This document shows positions 16,183-24,557 of a stretch of 37,756 nt of DNA, one piece after another (within the stretch, counting starts at the first letter, position 1; every line of letters starts with the position of its first letter). The notes below the pieces were generated by a model. It saw nothing but the letters and a program-made list of their open reading frames with translations. It was not told where the DNA came from and did no database searches. The position numbers were made by a program, and so were the translations under genes. The DNA is from DATCDE01 sp038252405 (GTDB taxonomy: Bacteria; Actinomycetota; Actinomycetes; Prado026): assembly GCA_038252405.1 (NCBI GenBank), contig JBBSAJ010000027.1, positions 1 through 37,756 of the forward strand, written 5' to 3'.

Positions 16183-16362
16183 ATGCGCTCGACCCTCGCC
16201 AAGTTCCGCTCCGACGACAGCGGGATGTCCACCGCGGAGTACGCGGTGGGCACCGTCGCGGCCTGCGGGTTCGCCGGAATCCTGCTCAAGCTGCTCACCA
16301 GTGCCGACGTGCTCAAGCTGATCACCGACATCATCCGCAAGGCCCTGTCCATCGCGTTCTGA
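16183..16362 (+). CDS. Flp-type major pilin precursor (DUF4244)
   Basis: A 59-residue prepilin. The leader is short and basic (residues 1-14), and the sequence SG-MSTAEYAVG has Gly14 at -1, Glu19 at +5 and Tyr20 at +6 of the expected cleavage site, the Flp prepilin rule. The rest is one hydrophobic helix plus a short tail (LLTSADVLKLITDIIRKALS), giving a 45-residue mature pilin. This is the DUF4244 protein found at this point of actinobacterial tad operons. ATG at 16183 is supported by GGGAGG at 16173-16178. No prepilin peptidase (TadV/CpaA) gene is in the window, so processing must come from elsewhere. A hairpin just after its stop may make its mRNA more abundant than the downstream genes. 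Confidence 0.88.
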   Translation: MRSTLAKFRSDDSGMSTAEYAVGTVAACGFAGILLKLLTSADVLKLITDIIRKALSIAF

Positions 16363-16369
16363 CGGTGCC

Positions 16370-16398
16370 GGGGGTGGGCGCCGCGGGTGCCCGCCCCC
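16370..16398 (+). terminator. Stem-loop between the pilin gene and tadE
   Basis: GGGGGTGGGC (16370-16379) pairs with GCCCGCCCCC (16389-16398) over ten positions, one of them G-T, with a nine-base loop. It begins eight bases past the pilin stop. There is no U-tract. In pilus operons a leaky terminator or RNA-stabilising hairpin after the major pilin gene is a common way to make pilin in excess over minor components. That reading is inference. Confidence 0.5.
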
Positions 16399-16426
16399 GC
16401 CGCTCCGAGAGGGAGGGGAGACGAAG

Positions 16427-16819
16427 GTGAACCGCCGCGTCGATGACGCCGGGATGGTGACCGCCGAGACCGCGGTGGTGCTGCCCGCGCTGGTCCTGGT
16501 CCTCGCGCTGCTGGTCGGCGGCGTCCACACCCTCGGCGCCCAGCTGGCCTGCCAGGACGCGGCGCGGGTGGCGGCCAGGGCCGCGGCCAGAGGCGAGTCA
16601 GCGGCCGAGGTGGCCAGGCTGGCCCAGTCGGTGGCCCCTGCCGGGGCTCGGGTGAGGGTGGCCGGGGAGTCCGGCCTGGTCCGGGTCGAGGTGACAGCGA
16701 CGGTCCGGTTCCCGGGTCCGCTGCTGTCCGGCCTGCCGGCCCTGGTCGTCGCCGGCCGGGCGGTTGCCGCTGACGAGGCGGCCGGCCAGACGACCGACGA
16801 TGCGCAGGCGTCGCCGTGA
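16427..16819 (+). CDS. tadE: TadE-like minor pseudopilin
   Basis: A 130-residue protein with a type IV prepilin-like start: DDAG-MVTAETAVVLPALVL, with Gly9 before the likely cut and Glu14 at +5, followed by a single hydrophobic helix. The remainder (CQDAARVAARAAARGESAAE, then RVRVAGESGLVRVEVTATV) matches the extracellular part of TadE-family pseudopilins. The GTG at 16427 follows a purine-rich GAGGGAGGGGAGACGAAG, which serves as ribosome site. The stop overlaps the next GTG (GTGA), so it is coupled to the tadG-like gene. It corresponds in place to M. tuberculosis Rv3655c. Confidence 0.85.
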   Translation: MNRRVDDAGMVTAETAVVLPALVLVLALLVGGVHTLGAQLACQDAARVAARAAARGESAAEVARLAQSVAPAGARVRVAGESGLVRVEVTATVRFPGPLLSGLPALVVAGRAVAADEAAGQTTDDAQASP

Positions 16820-17184
16820 GCCGCCGGCCGAGGTACCGGGCGGCGCGGGACACGGGCGCGGCGACCGTGTGGGTGCTGAGCCTCGCGGTGCTGCTGGCTG
16901 CCGCAGGCGGGCTGGTGCTGGTCCTCGGCGCGGTGGCGGCGGGCCGGTACCGGGCGGTGGCGGCGGCGGACCAGGCGGCGCTGGCCGCGGCCGCGGCGCA
17001 GGCCCGGGCCGACCCCGACCCGTGCGAGGTGGCCGGGCGGGTCAGCGCCGCCGGCGGCGCGGCGCTCGTGGGATGCACGGTGCGGGTTGGCGGCGTCGTC
17101 GACGTGACGGTCCGGCTCCCCCGGGTGCTGCCGTGGCCCGGCACGGACCTGCAGGTCCGCTCCCGGGCCGGTCCGTCCGGCTAG
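16816..17184 (+). CDS. TadG/Rv3654c-like secreted or pilus-associated protein
   Basis: A 122-residue protein: a basic N-terminus (MSRRPRYRAARDTGAATVWV), one hydrophobic helix at about 18-42, and a small domain with two cysteines (DPCEVAGR and LVGCTVRVGG), which may form a disulfide outside the cell. This is the layout of the 'helicase/secretion neighbourhood TadE-like' (Rv3654c) proteins that close actinobacterial tad operons. GTG at 16816 overlaps the tadE stop. Its own stop lies three bases from the stop of the convergent helicase gene, and both stop codons sit inside one palindrome at 17177-17195. The family call comes mainly from position and shape. Confidence 0.78.
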   Translation: MSRRPRYRAARDTGAATVWVLSLAVLLAAAGGLVLVLGAVAAGRYRAVAAADQAALAAAAAQARADPDPCEVAGRVSAAGGAALVGCTVRVGGVVDVTVRLPRVLPWPGTDLQVRSRAGPSG

Positions 17185-17187
17185 CCG

Positions 17188-19521
17188 CTAGCCGGGGACG
17201 CCGGCGAGCAGCCGGTCCAACAGACCAACGGCGCCGGCCTTGTCCAGCGGGTCGTTGCCGTTGCCGCACTTGGGCGACTGTACGCACGAGGGGCAGCCCG
17301 ACTCGCACCCGCAGGACGCGATCGCCTCGCGGGTGGCGAGCAGCCACTCGGCGGCGTCCTCGTACCCGCGCTCGGCGAACCCGGCCCCGCCAGGGTGGCC
17401 GTCGTACACGAACACGCTGGGCAGCCCGGTGTCCGGGTGCAGCGCGGTCGAGACCCCGCCGATGTCCCAGCGGTCGCAGGTCGCGAACAGCGGCAGCAGG
17501 CCGATCGAGGCGTGCTCAGCGGCGTGCGCCGCCCCCGGCAGGTCGGCCGGGTCGAGGCCGGCGGCGGCCACCTGCTCCGGCGGCAGAGTCCACCACACCG
17601 CCCGGGTGCGCAGCGTGCGGGCGGGCAGGTCGAGCGGCTCCTCCCCGAGCACCTCACCGGTGCCCAGCCGCCGCCGCAGGAACGACACGACCTGCGCGGT
17701 CACCTCGACCTCACCGAAGGACAAGGTGGCCGGTCCCCACGCCACGCTGCGCTCCACCGCCAGCACCCGCAGGTCGGTCACCTCGCGCGCGTAGGTGCTG
17801 AAGTCGGGGTCCGCCGGGGTGGCGAGGGCCACCGCTGCGTCCAGGTCCAGCTCCTCGACGAGGAACGTCGCGCCCTGGTGCACGTACACCGCACCCGGGT
17901 GCACCGTCCGGTCGGCCGAGCCCGGGTCCACCGTGCCGAGCAGCCGTCCGGTACCGGCCTCGACCACCCGCACCGGAGAGCCGCCGATGCCGCGCAGGTC
18001 GGCCAGGTCGCTGGCCCGCCCGGGGCTGGTCCAGAACCAGCCGGTCGGACGCCGGCGCAGCAGCCCGCGCGCCACCAGGTCCGCCAGCAGCGGCAGTGCC
18101 GCCGGCCCGAACAGGGGCAGGTCGGCGTCGGTCAGTGGGATCTCGGCGGCGGCGGCGCACAGGTGCGGCCCCAGCACGTACGGGTTGTCCGGGTCGAGGA
18201 CGCTGGCCTCGACCGGACGGCCGAACAGCGCCTCCGGGTGGTGCACCAGGTAGGTGTCCAGCGGGTCGTCGCGGGCCACCAGGACGGCCAGGGCCTCCTG
18301 CTGCTGCCGGCCGGCCCGGCCGGCCTGCTGCCACATCGACGCGCGGGTTCCCGGCCAGCCGGCCAACAGCACGGCGTCCAGCCCGGAGACATCGATGCCC
18401 AGCTCCAGCGCCGAGGTGGTGGCGACCCCGGTGAGCCGTCCGTCGACGAGCCGCGCCTCGAGGTCGCGGCGCTCCTCCGGTAGGTAGCCCGCGCGGTAGG
18501 CGGCCACCCGGTCGGACAGCGAGGGGTCCACCGCGGCCACGTGCTCGCGGGCCAGCTGCGCCACGGTCTCGGCGCCCCGACGGGAGCGGACGAAGGCCAG
18601 CGTCCGCCGCCCCTCGACCACCAGGTCGGCCAGCAGGTCCGCGGTCTCGGCCACGGCCGAGCGCCGCACCGGAGCACCGTGCTCGCCCACCCGCTCGGTG
18701 AGCGGCGGCTCCCACAGGGCGAAGGTCGCGGCCGCCCTGGGGGACGTGTCGTCGGTCACGGCGGTCACCGGCCGGCCGACCAGCCGCGCGGCGGACACGG
18801 CCGGGTCCGAGACGGTCGCGGACGCGAGCACGAACACCGGGTCGGCACCGTAGTGGGCGGCCACCCGGCTCAGCCGCCGCAGCACCGCTGCGACATGCGA
18901 GCCGAACACGCCGCGGTAGGTGTGGCACTCGTCGACGACGACGAACCGCAGGGCCCGCAGGAACCGGGCCCACCGGGCGTGCCCCGGCAGCAGCGAGCGG
19001 TGCAGCATGTCCGGGTTGCTCAGCACGTAGGCGGCGTGCGCCCGCACCCACTCGCGCTCCTCGGTCGGCGTGTCACCGTCGTAGGCCGCCGCTCGCACCC
19101 CGTCGAGCTCGAGCGCCCGCACCGACCGCAGCTGGTCGGCGGCCAGCGCCTTGGTGGGGGCCAGGTACAGGGCCGTGGCGCCGCGTCCGTCGGGCGCGGC
19201 CGACCCTTCCCGGACGGCGGTCAGGGTGGGCAGCAGGTAGGCCAGTGACTTGCCGGACGCCGTTCCGGTGGACAGCACGACCGACTCGCCGTGCCACGCA
19301 GCGTCGGCCGCCTCGACCTGATGGCGCCACGGCGCAGCCACCCCCAGCCGGGTGAAGGCGGCGGACACGGTCGGGTCGGCCCACTGCGGCCATGGCGCCG
19401 TGACACCGGGTCGCGCCGGCACGTGCTCGACGTGGGTGAGGCGGTCGGAGCGGCCGTGCGGGACCACCAGCCGCTCGAGCAGCTGGCCGGTGGCGGTCGG
19501 TGCGGGGGTCACGGTGCTCAC
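17188..19521 (-). CDS. DEAD/DEAH-box helicase with C-terminal Zn/DUF1998 domain (MrfA-like)
   Basis: A 777-residue superfamily 2 DNA helicase. Motifs in order: Q-like WRHQVEA, Walker A TGTASGKS (85-92), LYLAPTKALAADQ, DECH at 197-200, LASATVSDP, TSALELGIDV, and WQQAGRAGRQ. The C-terminal region carries the MrfA/DUF1998 four-cysteine cluster (CGCESGCPSC, then CGNG) in the last 40 residues. B. subtilis MrfA with this architecture is a 3'-5' helicase in mitomycin C repair; actinobacterial relatives sit beside bldG or the tad operon, as here. The GTG start at 19521 is preferred. It is transcribed away from bldG with 122 bases between, and toward the tad operon. Confidence 0.92.
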   Translation of the reverse strand: MSTVTPAPTATGQLLERLVVPHGRSDRLTHVEHVPARPGVTAPWPQWADPTVSAAFTRLGVAAPWRHQVEAADAAWHGESVVLSTGTASGKSLAYLLPTLTAVREGSAAPDGRGATALYLAPTKALAADQLRSVRALELDGVRAAAYDGDTPTEEREWVRAHAAYVLSNPDMLHRSLLPGHARWARFLRALRFVVVDECHTYRGVFGSHVAAVLRRLSRVAAHYGADPVFVLASATVSDPAVSAARLVGRPVTAVTDDTSPRAAATFALWEPPLTERVGEHGAPVRRSAVAETADLLADLVVEGRRTLAFVRSRRGAETVAQLAREHVAAVDPSLSDRVAAYRAGYLPEERRDLEARLVDGRLTGVATTSALELGIDVSGLDAVLLAGWPGTRASMWQQAGRAGRQQQEALAVLVARDDPLDTYLVHHPEALFGRPVEASVLDPDNPYVLGPHLCAAAAEIPLTDADLPLFGPAALPLLADLVARGLLRRRPTGWFWTSPGRASDLADLRGIGGSPVRVVEAGTGRLLGTVDPGSADRTVHPGAVYVHQGATFLVEELDLDAAVALATPADPDFSTYAREVTDLRVLAVERSVAWGPATLSFGEVEVTAQVVSFLRRRLGTGEVLGEEPLDLPARTLRTRAVWWTLPPEQVAAAGLDPADLPGAAHAAEHASIGLLPLFATCDRWDIGGVSTALHPDTGLPSVFVYDGHPGGAGFAERGYEDAAEWLLATREAIASCGCESGCPSCVQSPKCGNGNDPLDKAGAVGLLDRLLAGVPG

Positions 19522-19643
19522 GACCCGTCCAGTTTCGCACCGTGCGGTGACCGGGGTCGTCAGCCTGCCGCGTGGTTAGATCGGGCGTTGAACGCCGCGC
19601 ACCGCAGCCGGTGCCCGTCCCGACGCCATTGGTTGGAGGATCT

Positions 19644-19985
19644 GTGGACCTCTCCCTCGCCCACCGCTTTGAGGGGGCTGCGACCGTCGTCGAGGTCGGC
19701 GGCGAGATCGACGTGTACACAGCGCCCAAGCTGCGGGAGGAGATCATCTCCCTGGTCGAGTCCGGCCACTACCGGCTGGTCCTCGACATGGAGGACGTCG
19801 AGTTCCTGGACTCCACGGGCCTCGGCGTGCTCGTCGGGGGGCTCAAGCGGGTGCGCGCCCATGACGGCGCGCTGCACCTCGTGTGCACCCAGGAGCGGAT
19901 CCTGAAGATCTTCCGCATCACCGGGCTCACCAAGGTCTTCCCGATCCATGCCACGGTGGCCGCTGCCGTCCAGGCGATGGAGTAG
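19644..19985 (+). CDS. bldG: Anti-anti-sigma factor BldG
   Basis: A 113-residue STAS-domain anti-sigma factor antagonist. It begins with DLSLAHRF, continues through VVEVGGEIDVYTAPKLREEI and EDVEFLDSTGLGVLVGG, and ends with ERILKIFRITGLTKVFPIH. It is nearly identical in layout to Streptomyces BldG, and the phosphorylated Ser57 is present. BldG releases sigma factors from anti-sigma partners in development and stress. The GTG at 19644 has GGAGG at 19635-19639. The longer frame from 19572 is not used. The gene for its likely partner kinase/anti-sigma starts 24 bases after its stop. Confidence 0.96.
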   Translation: MDLSLAHRFEGAATVVEVGGEIDVYTAPKLREEIISLVESGHYRLVLDMEDVEFLDSTGLGVLVGGLKRVRAHDGALHLVCTQERILKIFRITGLTKVFPIHATVAAAVQAME

Positions 19986-20009
19986 GTGGACGGGAGCGGG
20001 AGCACAGCC

Positions 20010-20492
20010 GTGTCGACCGTCGAGCTCCGGTTCACGGCGGTGCCGGCACACGTGCGCACTGCCCGGCTGGTCGTGGTGTCGCTCGGCCGCCGGCTCGGAG
20101 TGGACGAGGAGCTGCTGGACGAGGTCCGGCTGGCCGTCGGCGAGGCCGCTGCGCGAGCGGTGCGGCGGCATCAGGCGAGCTGCCCCACAGCCACCGTGCT
20201 GGTGCGGATGATCGCCTCCGAGGACCGGTTCGTCGTCGAGGTGGCGGACTGCGCGGCGGTCCCGGGCGGGTCGTCGTCCGAGGTCGACCCGCTCGACGTG
20301 CTGGCCGATCACGCCAGCAAGGGGCTCGAGGACGACGATGCGCTGCCCGCCGGTCTCGACCTCGCCGTCATCGGTGGCCTCGTCGACGACCTGTCGGTGC
20401 ACGAGGCACCGGACGGCTCGACCGTGGTCATGACCTGGCCGCTGCCGGGCAACCGCCCCCCGGTCGTGGGCGCCGCTCAGGCTTCTGGCTAG
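20010..20492 (+). CDS. Anti-sigma factor/serine kinase-like ATPase partner of BldG
   Basis: A 160-residue HATPase (RsbW-like) protein. STVELRFTAVPAHVRTARLVV leads into the N box LDEVRLAVGEAAARAVRRHQ, then FVVEVADCAAVPGG and GLDLAVIGGLVDDLSVHE. The Asn of the N box (EAVTNAVRH in RsbW) is Arg here, so Mg-ATP binding may be altered; I recall the Streptomyces gene next to bldG showing the same change. GTG at 20010 is chosen because GGGAG lies seven bases upstream and the relatives begin STVELRF. GTG 19986 is also in frame, directly after the bldG stop. It is probably co-transcribed with bldG and binds unphosphorylated BldG or a sigma factor; no target sigma gene is in the window. Confidence 0.82.
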   Translation: MSTVELRFTAVPAHVRTARLVVVSLGRRLGVDEELLDEVRLAVGEAAARAVRRHQASCPTATVLVRMIASEDRFVVEVADCAAVPGGSSSEVDPLDVLADHASKGLEDDDALPAGLDLAVIGGLVDDLSVHEAPDGSTVVMTWPLPGNRPPVVGAAQASG

Positions 20493-20622
20493 ACTCCCGC
20501 CCCGCCGGGCGATGACGGGGGCTGTGCGCTGCTGTCGATCGCCCTCCGAGGCCTAAAGCGAGCCGCCCGACCACCACCCGACCGGTGGCTGGATGGCACG
20601 TACCTTTCGACGAGGAGGACGC

Positions 20623-22956
20623 ATGCCCGGGACGCAGCTCGCCGCCGTCAGCGGTGGGACGGTCACCCTCTCCGGGGGCAACCAGACGTGGGTCATCGTG
20701 GTTGCCCTCGTCGCGCTCGGCGCCCTGGGGGTCGCCGCGCTGCTCGTGCGCGAGGTGCTCGCCGCGGACGAGGGAACCGAGAAGATGCAGGAGATCGCGG
20801 CCGCGGTGCAGGAGGGGGCGGCGGCCTACCTGGCCCGCCAGTTCCGCACCCTGGGCGTCTTCGCCGTCGTGGTCTTCTTCGTGCTCTTCCTGCTCCCGGC
20901 CGACACCACGTCCGAACGGATCGGCCGGTCGATCTTCTTCCTGGTCGGCGCGGTGTTCTCGGCGACCACCGGGTACATGGGCATGTGGCTCGCCGTGCGG
21001 GGCAACGTCCGGGTGGCCGCGGCCGCGCAGGCGACCGGTGAGCAGCAGGCCATGAAGATCGCGTTCCGGACCGGCGGTGTCGCCGGCATGTTCACCGTGG
21101 GCCTGGGCCTGTTCGGCGCAGCGGTCGTGGTGCTGATCTACAAGGAGAACGCACCGAAGGTGCTCGAGGGCTTCGGCTTCGGCGCGGCCATGCTCGCCAT
21201 GTTCATGCGGGTCGGCGGCGGCATCTTCACCAAGGCGGCGGACGTCGGCGCCGACCTGGTCGGCAAGGTCGAGCAGGGCATCCCCGAGGACGACCCCCGC
21301 AACGCCGCCACGATCGCGGACAACGTGGGCGACAATGTCGGCGACTGCGCGGGCATGGCCGCGGACCTGTTCGAGTCCTACGCGGTGACGCTGGTCGCGG
21401 CGCTGATCCTGGGCAAGGCGGCCTTCGGCGACCTCGGCCTCGTCATCCCGCTGGTGATTCCGGCCATCGGCGTCCTCACCGCCGTCATCGGCATCTTCGC
21501 GGTGTCGCCCCGGGCGGGTGACCGCTCGGGCATGAGCGCCATCAACCGCGGCTTCTTCATCTCGGCGGGAGTGTCCGCCGTCCTCGTGGCCATCATGGCC
21601 TTCACCTTCCTGCCGTCGCAGATCACCCAGCTCAAGGGGCTGGTGGTCGACAACCTCGGCCTGGTCAGCGCCACCACGTTCAACCCGCGCCTGCTCGTCA
21701 TCGGCGCGGTGCTCATCGGCATCGTGCTGGCGGCGGCGATCCAGCAGCTGACCGGCTACTTCACCGAGACCAACCGGCGACCTGTCGACGACGTGTCCAA
21801 GTCGTCGCTCACCGGCCCGGCCACCGTGATCCTCGCTGGGGTCAGCCTCGGTCTCGAGTCGGCGGTGTACTCGGCGCTGCTCATCGCGGCGGCCGTCTTC
21901 GGCGCGTACCTGCTGGGCGCGGGCTCGGTCACCTTGTCGCTGTTCGCCATCGCGCTGGCCGGCACCGGGCTGCTCACCACGGTCGGCGTCATCGTCTCGA
22001 TGGACACCTTCGGGCCGGTCTCCGACAACGCGCAGGGCATCGCCGAGATGTCGGGCGACGTGCAGGGGGAGGGCGCCTTGGTCCTGACCCGGCTGGACGC
22101 GGTCGGCAACACCACCAAGGCGATCACCAAGGGCATCGCGATCGCGACCGCCGTGCTCGCCGCGACCGCCCTGTTCGGCTCGTTCCGCGACGCCGTGGTC
22201 ACCGCCGCGGGCGGGAACGCCGGTGCGTTGAAGGGCCTGTCGGTCCAGGACGCGCTGCAGTACACCGGCGTCCTCAACATCGCCAACCCGCGCAACCTGG
22301 TCGGGCTGATCATCGGGGCGGCCGTGGTGTTCCTGTTCTCCGGGCTGGCCATCAGCGCCGTGTCCCGGGCGGCCGGCGCGGTGATCTTCGAGGTGCGGCG
22401 GCAGTTCCGCGAGCACCCCGGGATCATGGACTACACCGAGAAGCCCGAGTACGGCAAGGTCGTCGACATCGTCACCCGCGACTCGCTGCGCGAGCTGGCC
22501 ACCCCCGGCCTGCTCGCGGTGCTCACGCCGATCGCGGTCGGCTTCGGTCTCGGCATCGGCGCGCTGGGCTCCTACCTCGCCGGCACGATCGCGACGGGCA
22601 CCCTGATGGCTGTCTTCCTGTCGAACTCCGGTGGGGCCTGGGACAACGCCAAGAAGTTCGTCGAGGACGGCAACTTCGGCGGCAAGGGCTCCGAGGCGCA
22701 CGCCGCCACGGTCATCGGCGACACCGTGGGCGACCCGTTCAAGGACACGGCGGGCCCGGCGATCAACCCGCTGATCAAGGTGATGAACCTGGTCGCGCTG
22801 CTGATCGCGCCGGCCGTCGTCTCGCTCACCCTGGACGGCAACGCGCTGCGCTTCGGCATCGCGCTGGCCGCGGTCCTCGTGGTTGTGGGCGCCGTGGTGG
22901 TCTCCAAGCGGCGCCCGGTCGCCGTGGGCGAGCTCCCGGCGGACGCCAAGGCCTGA
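20623..22956 (+). CDS. hppA: K+-independent proton-translocating pyrophosphatase
   Basis: A 777-residue membrane pump with about 16 hydrophobic segments that uses pyrophosphate hydrolysis to export protons. The signature region is intact: KAADVGADLVGKVEQGIPED, NVGDNVGDCAGMAADLFESY, and late EAHAATVIGDTVGDPFKDTA. Lys499 in GNTTKAITKG marks the K+-independent class (Ala in K+-dependent enzymes). ATG at 20623 with AGGAGG at 20613-20618 is chosen over an ATG ten codons upstream. A TAGACT-like -10 overlaps the stop of the previous gene at 20490-20495, which would give a leader of about 120 bases with a small CCACC/GGTGG hairpin; no known riboswitch is recognised in it. The methyltransferase gene follows after one base. 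Confidence 0.96.
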   Translation: MPGTQLAAVSGGTVTLSGGNQTWVIVVALVALGALGVAALLVREVLAADEGTEKMQEIAAAVQEGAAAYLARQFRTLGVFAVVVFFVLFLLPADTTSERIGRSIFFLVGAVFSATTGYMGMWLAVRGNVRVAAAAQATGEQQAMKIAFRTGGVAGMFTVGLGLFGAAVVVLIYKENAPKVLEGFGFGAAMLAMFMRVGGGIFTKAADVGADLVGKVEQGIPEDDPRNAATIADNVGDNVGDCAGMAADLFESYAVTLVAALILGKAAFGDLGLVIPLVIPAIGVLTAVIGIFAVSPRAGDRSGMSAINRGFFISAGVSAVLVAIMAFTFLPSQITQLKGLVVDNLGLVSATTFNPRLLVIGAVLIGIVLAAAIQQLTGYFTETNRRPVDDVSKSSLTGPATVILAGVSLGLESAVYSALLIAAAVFGAYLLGAGSVTLSLFAIALAGTGLLTTVGVIVSMDTFGPVSDNAQGIAEMSGDVQGEGALVLTRLDAVGNTTKAITKGIAIATAVLAATALFGSFRDAVVTAAGGNAGALKGLSVQDALQYTGVLNIANPRNLVGLIIGAAVVFLFSGLAISAVSRAAGAVIFEVRRQFREHPGIMDYTEKPEYGKVVDIVTRDSLRELATPGLLAVLTPIAVGFGLGIGALGSYLAGTIATGTLMAVFLSNSGGAWDNAKKFVEDGNFGGKGSEAHAATVIGDTVGDPFKDTAGPAINPLIKVMNLVALLIAPAVVSLTLDGNALRFGIALAAVLVVVGAVVVSKRRPVAVGELPADAKA

Positions 22957-22957
22957 G

Positions 22958-24442
22958 ATGACCGGCCCGCGGCTGCCCGCAGAGAGCGTGGCGGGGCTGC
23001 GCTCGGCGCTGGTCGCGGCCGGCTACACCGTGGACGGCGTGCTCGACCTGCTGGGCCCGCACGCCTACGGGGCGCTCGGGCGCGGCGAGACCGTCCCCGC
23101 GCTGCGGACCACGACGGGCGGCTCGCCGCTGGAGACGCTCACCCGGCTGTTCGTCCTGCAGGCCCCGGTCCGGCTGGACGCCGTCCGCGCCGCCCTGCCC
23201 GACCTCGACGGGCTGGCGGACGGCGGGCTGGTCGCCGTCGACGGTTCCGACGTGCACGCCCTCGTCGACGTCCGGCCGTACGCGGCGGACACCCTCGACG
23301 CCTACGTGGTGTCCGACCTGGGCACCGGCGTCGGCGGGGTGTCCGGTCCGGTGACCCGGGACCACGTGCTCGGCATCGGCGGAGCCTCCACCACGCTCGC
23401 CCAGATCACTGTGCGGCCGACCGTCGGGCGGGCGCTCGACCTCGGCACCGGCTGCGGCGTGCAGGCGCTGCACCTGGCCGGCCACGCCGACCGGGTCGTG
23501 GCCACCGACCGCAACCCCAGGGCGCTGGCCATGGCCGGGCTGACCGCGGGCCTGTCCGGGATGGCGTTCGACCTGCGCGAGGGCAATCTGTACGAGCCGG
23601 TGGCGGGGGAGCGGTTCGAGCTCATCGTGTCGAACCCGCCGTTCGTGGTCGCGCCCGAGGCGCGGTTCACCTACCGCGACTCCGGGCTGCCCGGCGACGA
23701 GCTGGGCCGCCGGCTGGTCACCCTGGCACCGGCGTACCTCACCGACGGCGGCTGGCTCCAGGTGCTGGCCAACTGGCTGCACGTGGAAGGTGAGGACTGG
23801 CGGGAGCGGCTGGCCGGCTGGGTGGTGCCCACCGGCTGCGACGCGTGGGTCGTGCAGCGCGAGGTCCAGGACCCGGCCGAGTACGCCGAGCTGTGGCTGC
23901 GAGATGCCGGCGACCACACCGGCCCCGACTACGCGCGACGCTACGACCAGTGGCTGCAGGCCCTGGCCGACGACCGGGTCGAGGGCATCGGCTTCGGCTG
24001 GGTCACTCTGCATGCCTCCGGAGCCGAGCACCCGGTCACCCGGATCGAAGAGATCCGGCACCCGGTGCAGCAGCCGCTCGGTGAGCCCATCCGGGCCTGG
24101 TTCGACCGCCAGGACCGGCTGCGTTCCCTCGGCGACGACGACCTGCTGGCCACCGCACTGGTCGTCGACCCCCAGGTGCGACTGGACCAGGAGTGGGTGC
24201 CGTCGTCCGACGGGTTGGCGCTGCTGACCCAGCGGCTGCGGCAGGCCGGCGGGCTGCGGCGCAGCGGCGAGGTCGACGAGGTGGGGGCCGAGGTCGTGGC
24301 CGGCTGCAACGGCCGGCCACTCCGGGCCGTGCTGGCCGACGTCGCCGGCCGGCTCGGCGTGGACGAGGCGGAGCTGCGCGCGGGGGCGGTCCCGGCCGTC
24401 CGGACCCTCCTGGAGGAGGGCTTCCTCACCTTCCCGACGTAG
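22958..24442 (+). CDS. Class I SAM methyltransferase (DUF7059 + small-domain MTase)
   Basis: A 494-residue protein. The N-terminal 145 residues are a helical domain typical of actinobacterial DUF7059. A Rossmann methyltransferase follows, with motif I LDLGTGCGVQALHLA (160-174), DRVVATDRNPRALAMA, and the NPPF catalytic motif (VSNPPFV, 225-231). That motif marks methylation of an exocyclic amino group, either a base in RNA or DNA or a glutamine in protein (HemK/RsmC relatives). The C-terminal 200 residues hold a partner domain with no motif I recognise. The ATG at 22958 lies one base after the hppA stop, so it is co-transcribed. The target is unknown. I recall the same neighbour of hppA and topA in Streptomyces. 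Confidence 0.85.
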   Translation: MTGPRLPAESVAGLRSALVAAGYTVDGVLDLLGPHAYGALGRGETVPALRTTTGGSPLETLTRLFVLQAPVRLDAVRAALPDLDGLADGGLVAVDGSDVHALVDVRPYAADTLDAYVVSDLGTGVGGVSGPVTRDHVLGIGGASTTLAQITVRPTVGRALDLGTGCGVQALHLAGHADRVVATDRNPRALAMAGLTAGLSGMAFDLREGNLYEPVAGERFELIVSNPPFVVAPEARFTYRDSGLPGDELGRRLVTLAPAYLTDGGWLQVLANWLHVEGEDWRERLAGWVVPTGCDAWVVQREVQDPAEYAELWLRDAGDHTGPDYARRYDQWLQALADDRVEGIGFGWVTLHASGAEHPVTRIEEIRHPVQQPLGEPIRAWFDRQDRLRSLGDDDLLATALVVDPQVRLDQEWVPSSDGLALLTQRLRQAGGLRRSGEVDEVGAEVVAGCNGRPLRAVLADVAGRLGVDEAELRAGAVPAVRTLLEEGFLTFPT

Positions 24443-24487
24443 GTTGCCAGGGACGCCGCTTTGTCCGCGGTTTGACAAAGGGCGCCT

Positions 24488-24501
24488 GTGTAACGTCACA
24501 C
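24488..24501. promoter_or_regulatory. Near-palindrome in the topA upstream region
   Basis: GTGTAACGTCACAC matches its reverse complement at 12 of 14 positions. It lies about 57 bases before the topA start in the only sizeable gap between the hppA-methyltransferase pair and topA. A TTGACA at 24472-24477 lies just upstream but has no well-spaced -10. The element is a candidate operator for a dimeric regulator; none is identified. Confidence 0.35.
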
Positions 24502-24557
24502 TCCGCCCGGCGGGGCACCACCGTGCCTCACCACCACCCACTGTCACGAGGAGTCGC

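Noticed and set aside
20428..22701. A 757-codon open frame on the minus strand
   Set aside because: Antisense to hppA over its whole length with low-complexity His/Asp/Arg content and no ribosome site.
24472..24496. TTGACA and TAACGT as a topA promoter
   Set aside because: The spacing is 13 bases, too short for a sigma-70-type promoter; no other -10 fits well, so I do not call a promoter.
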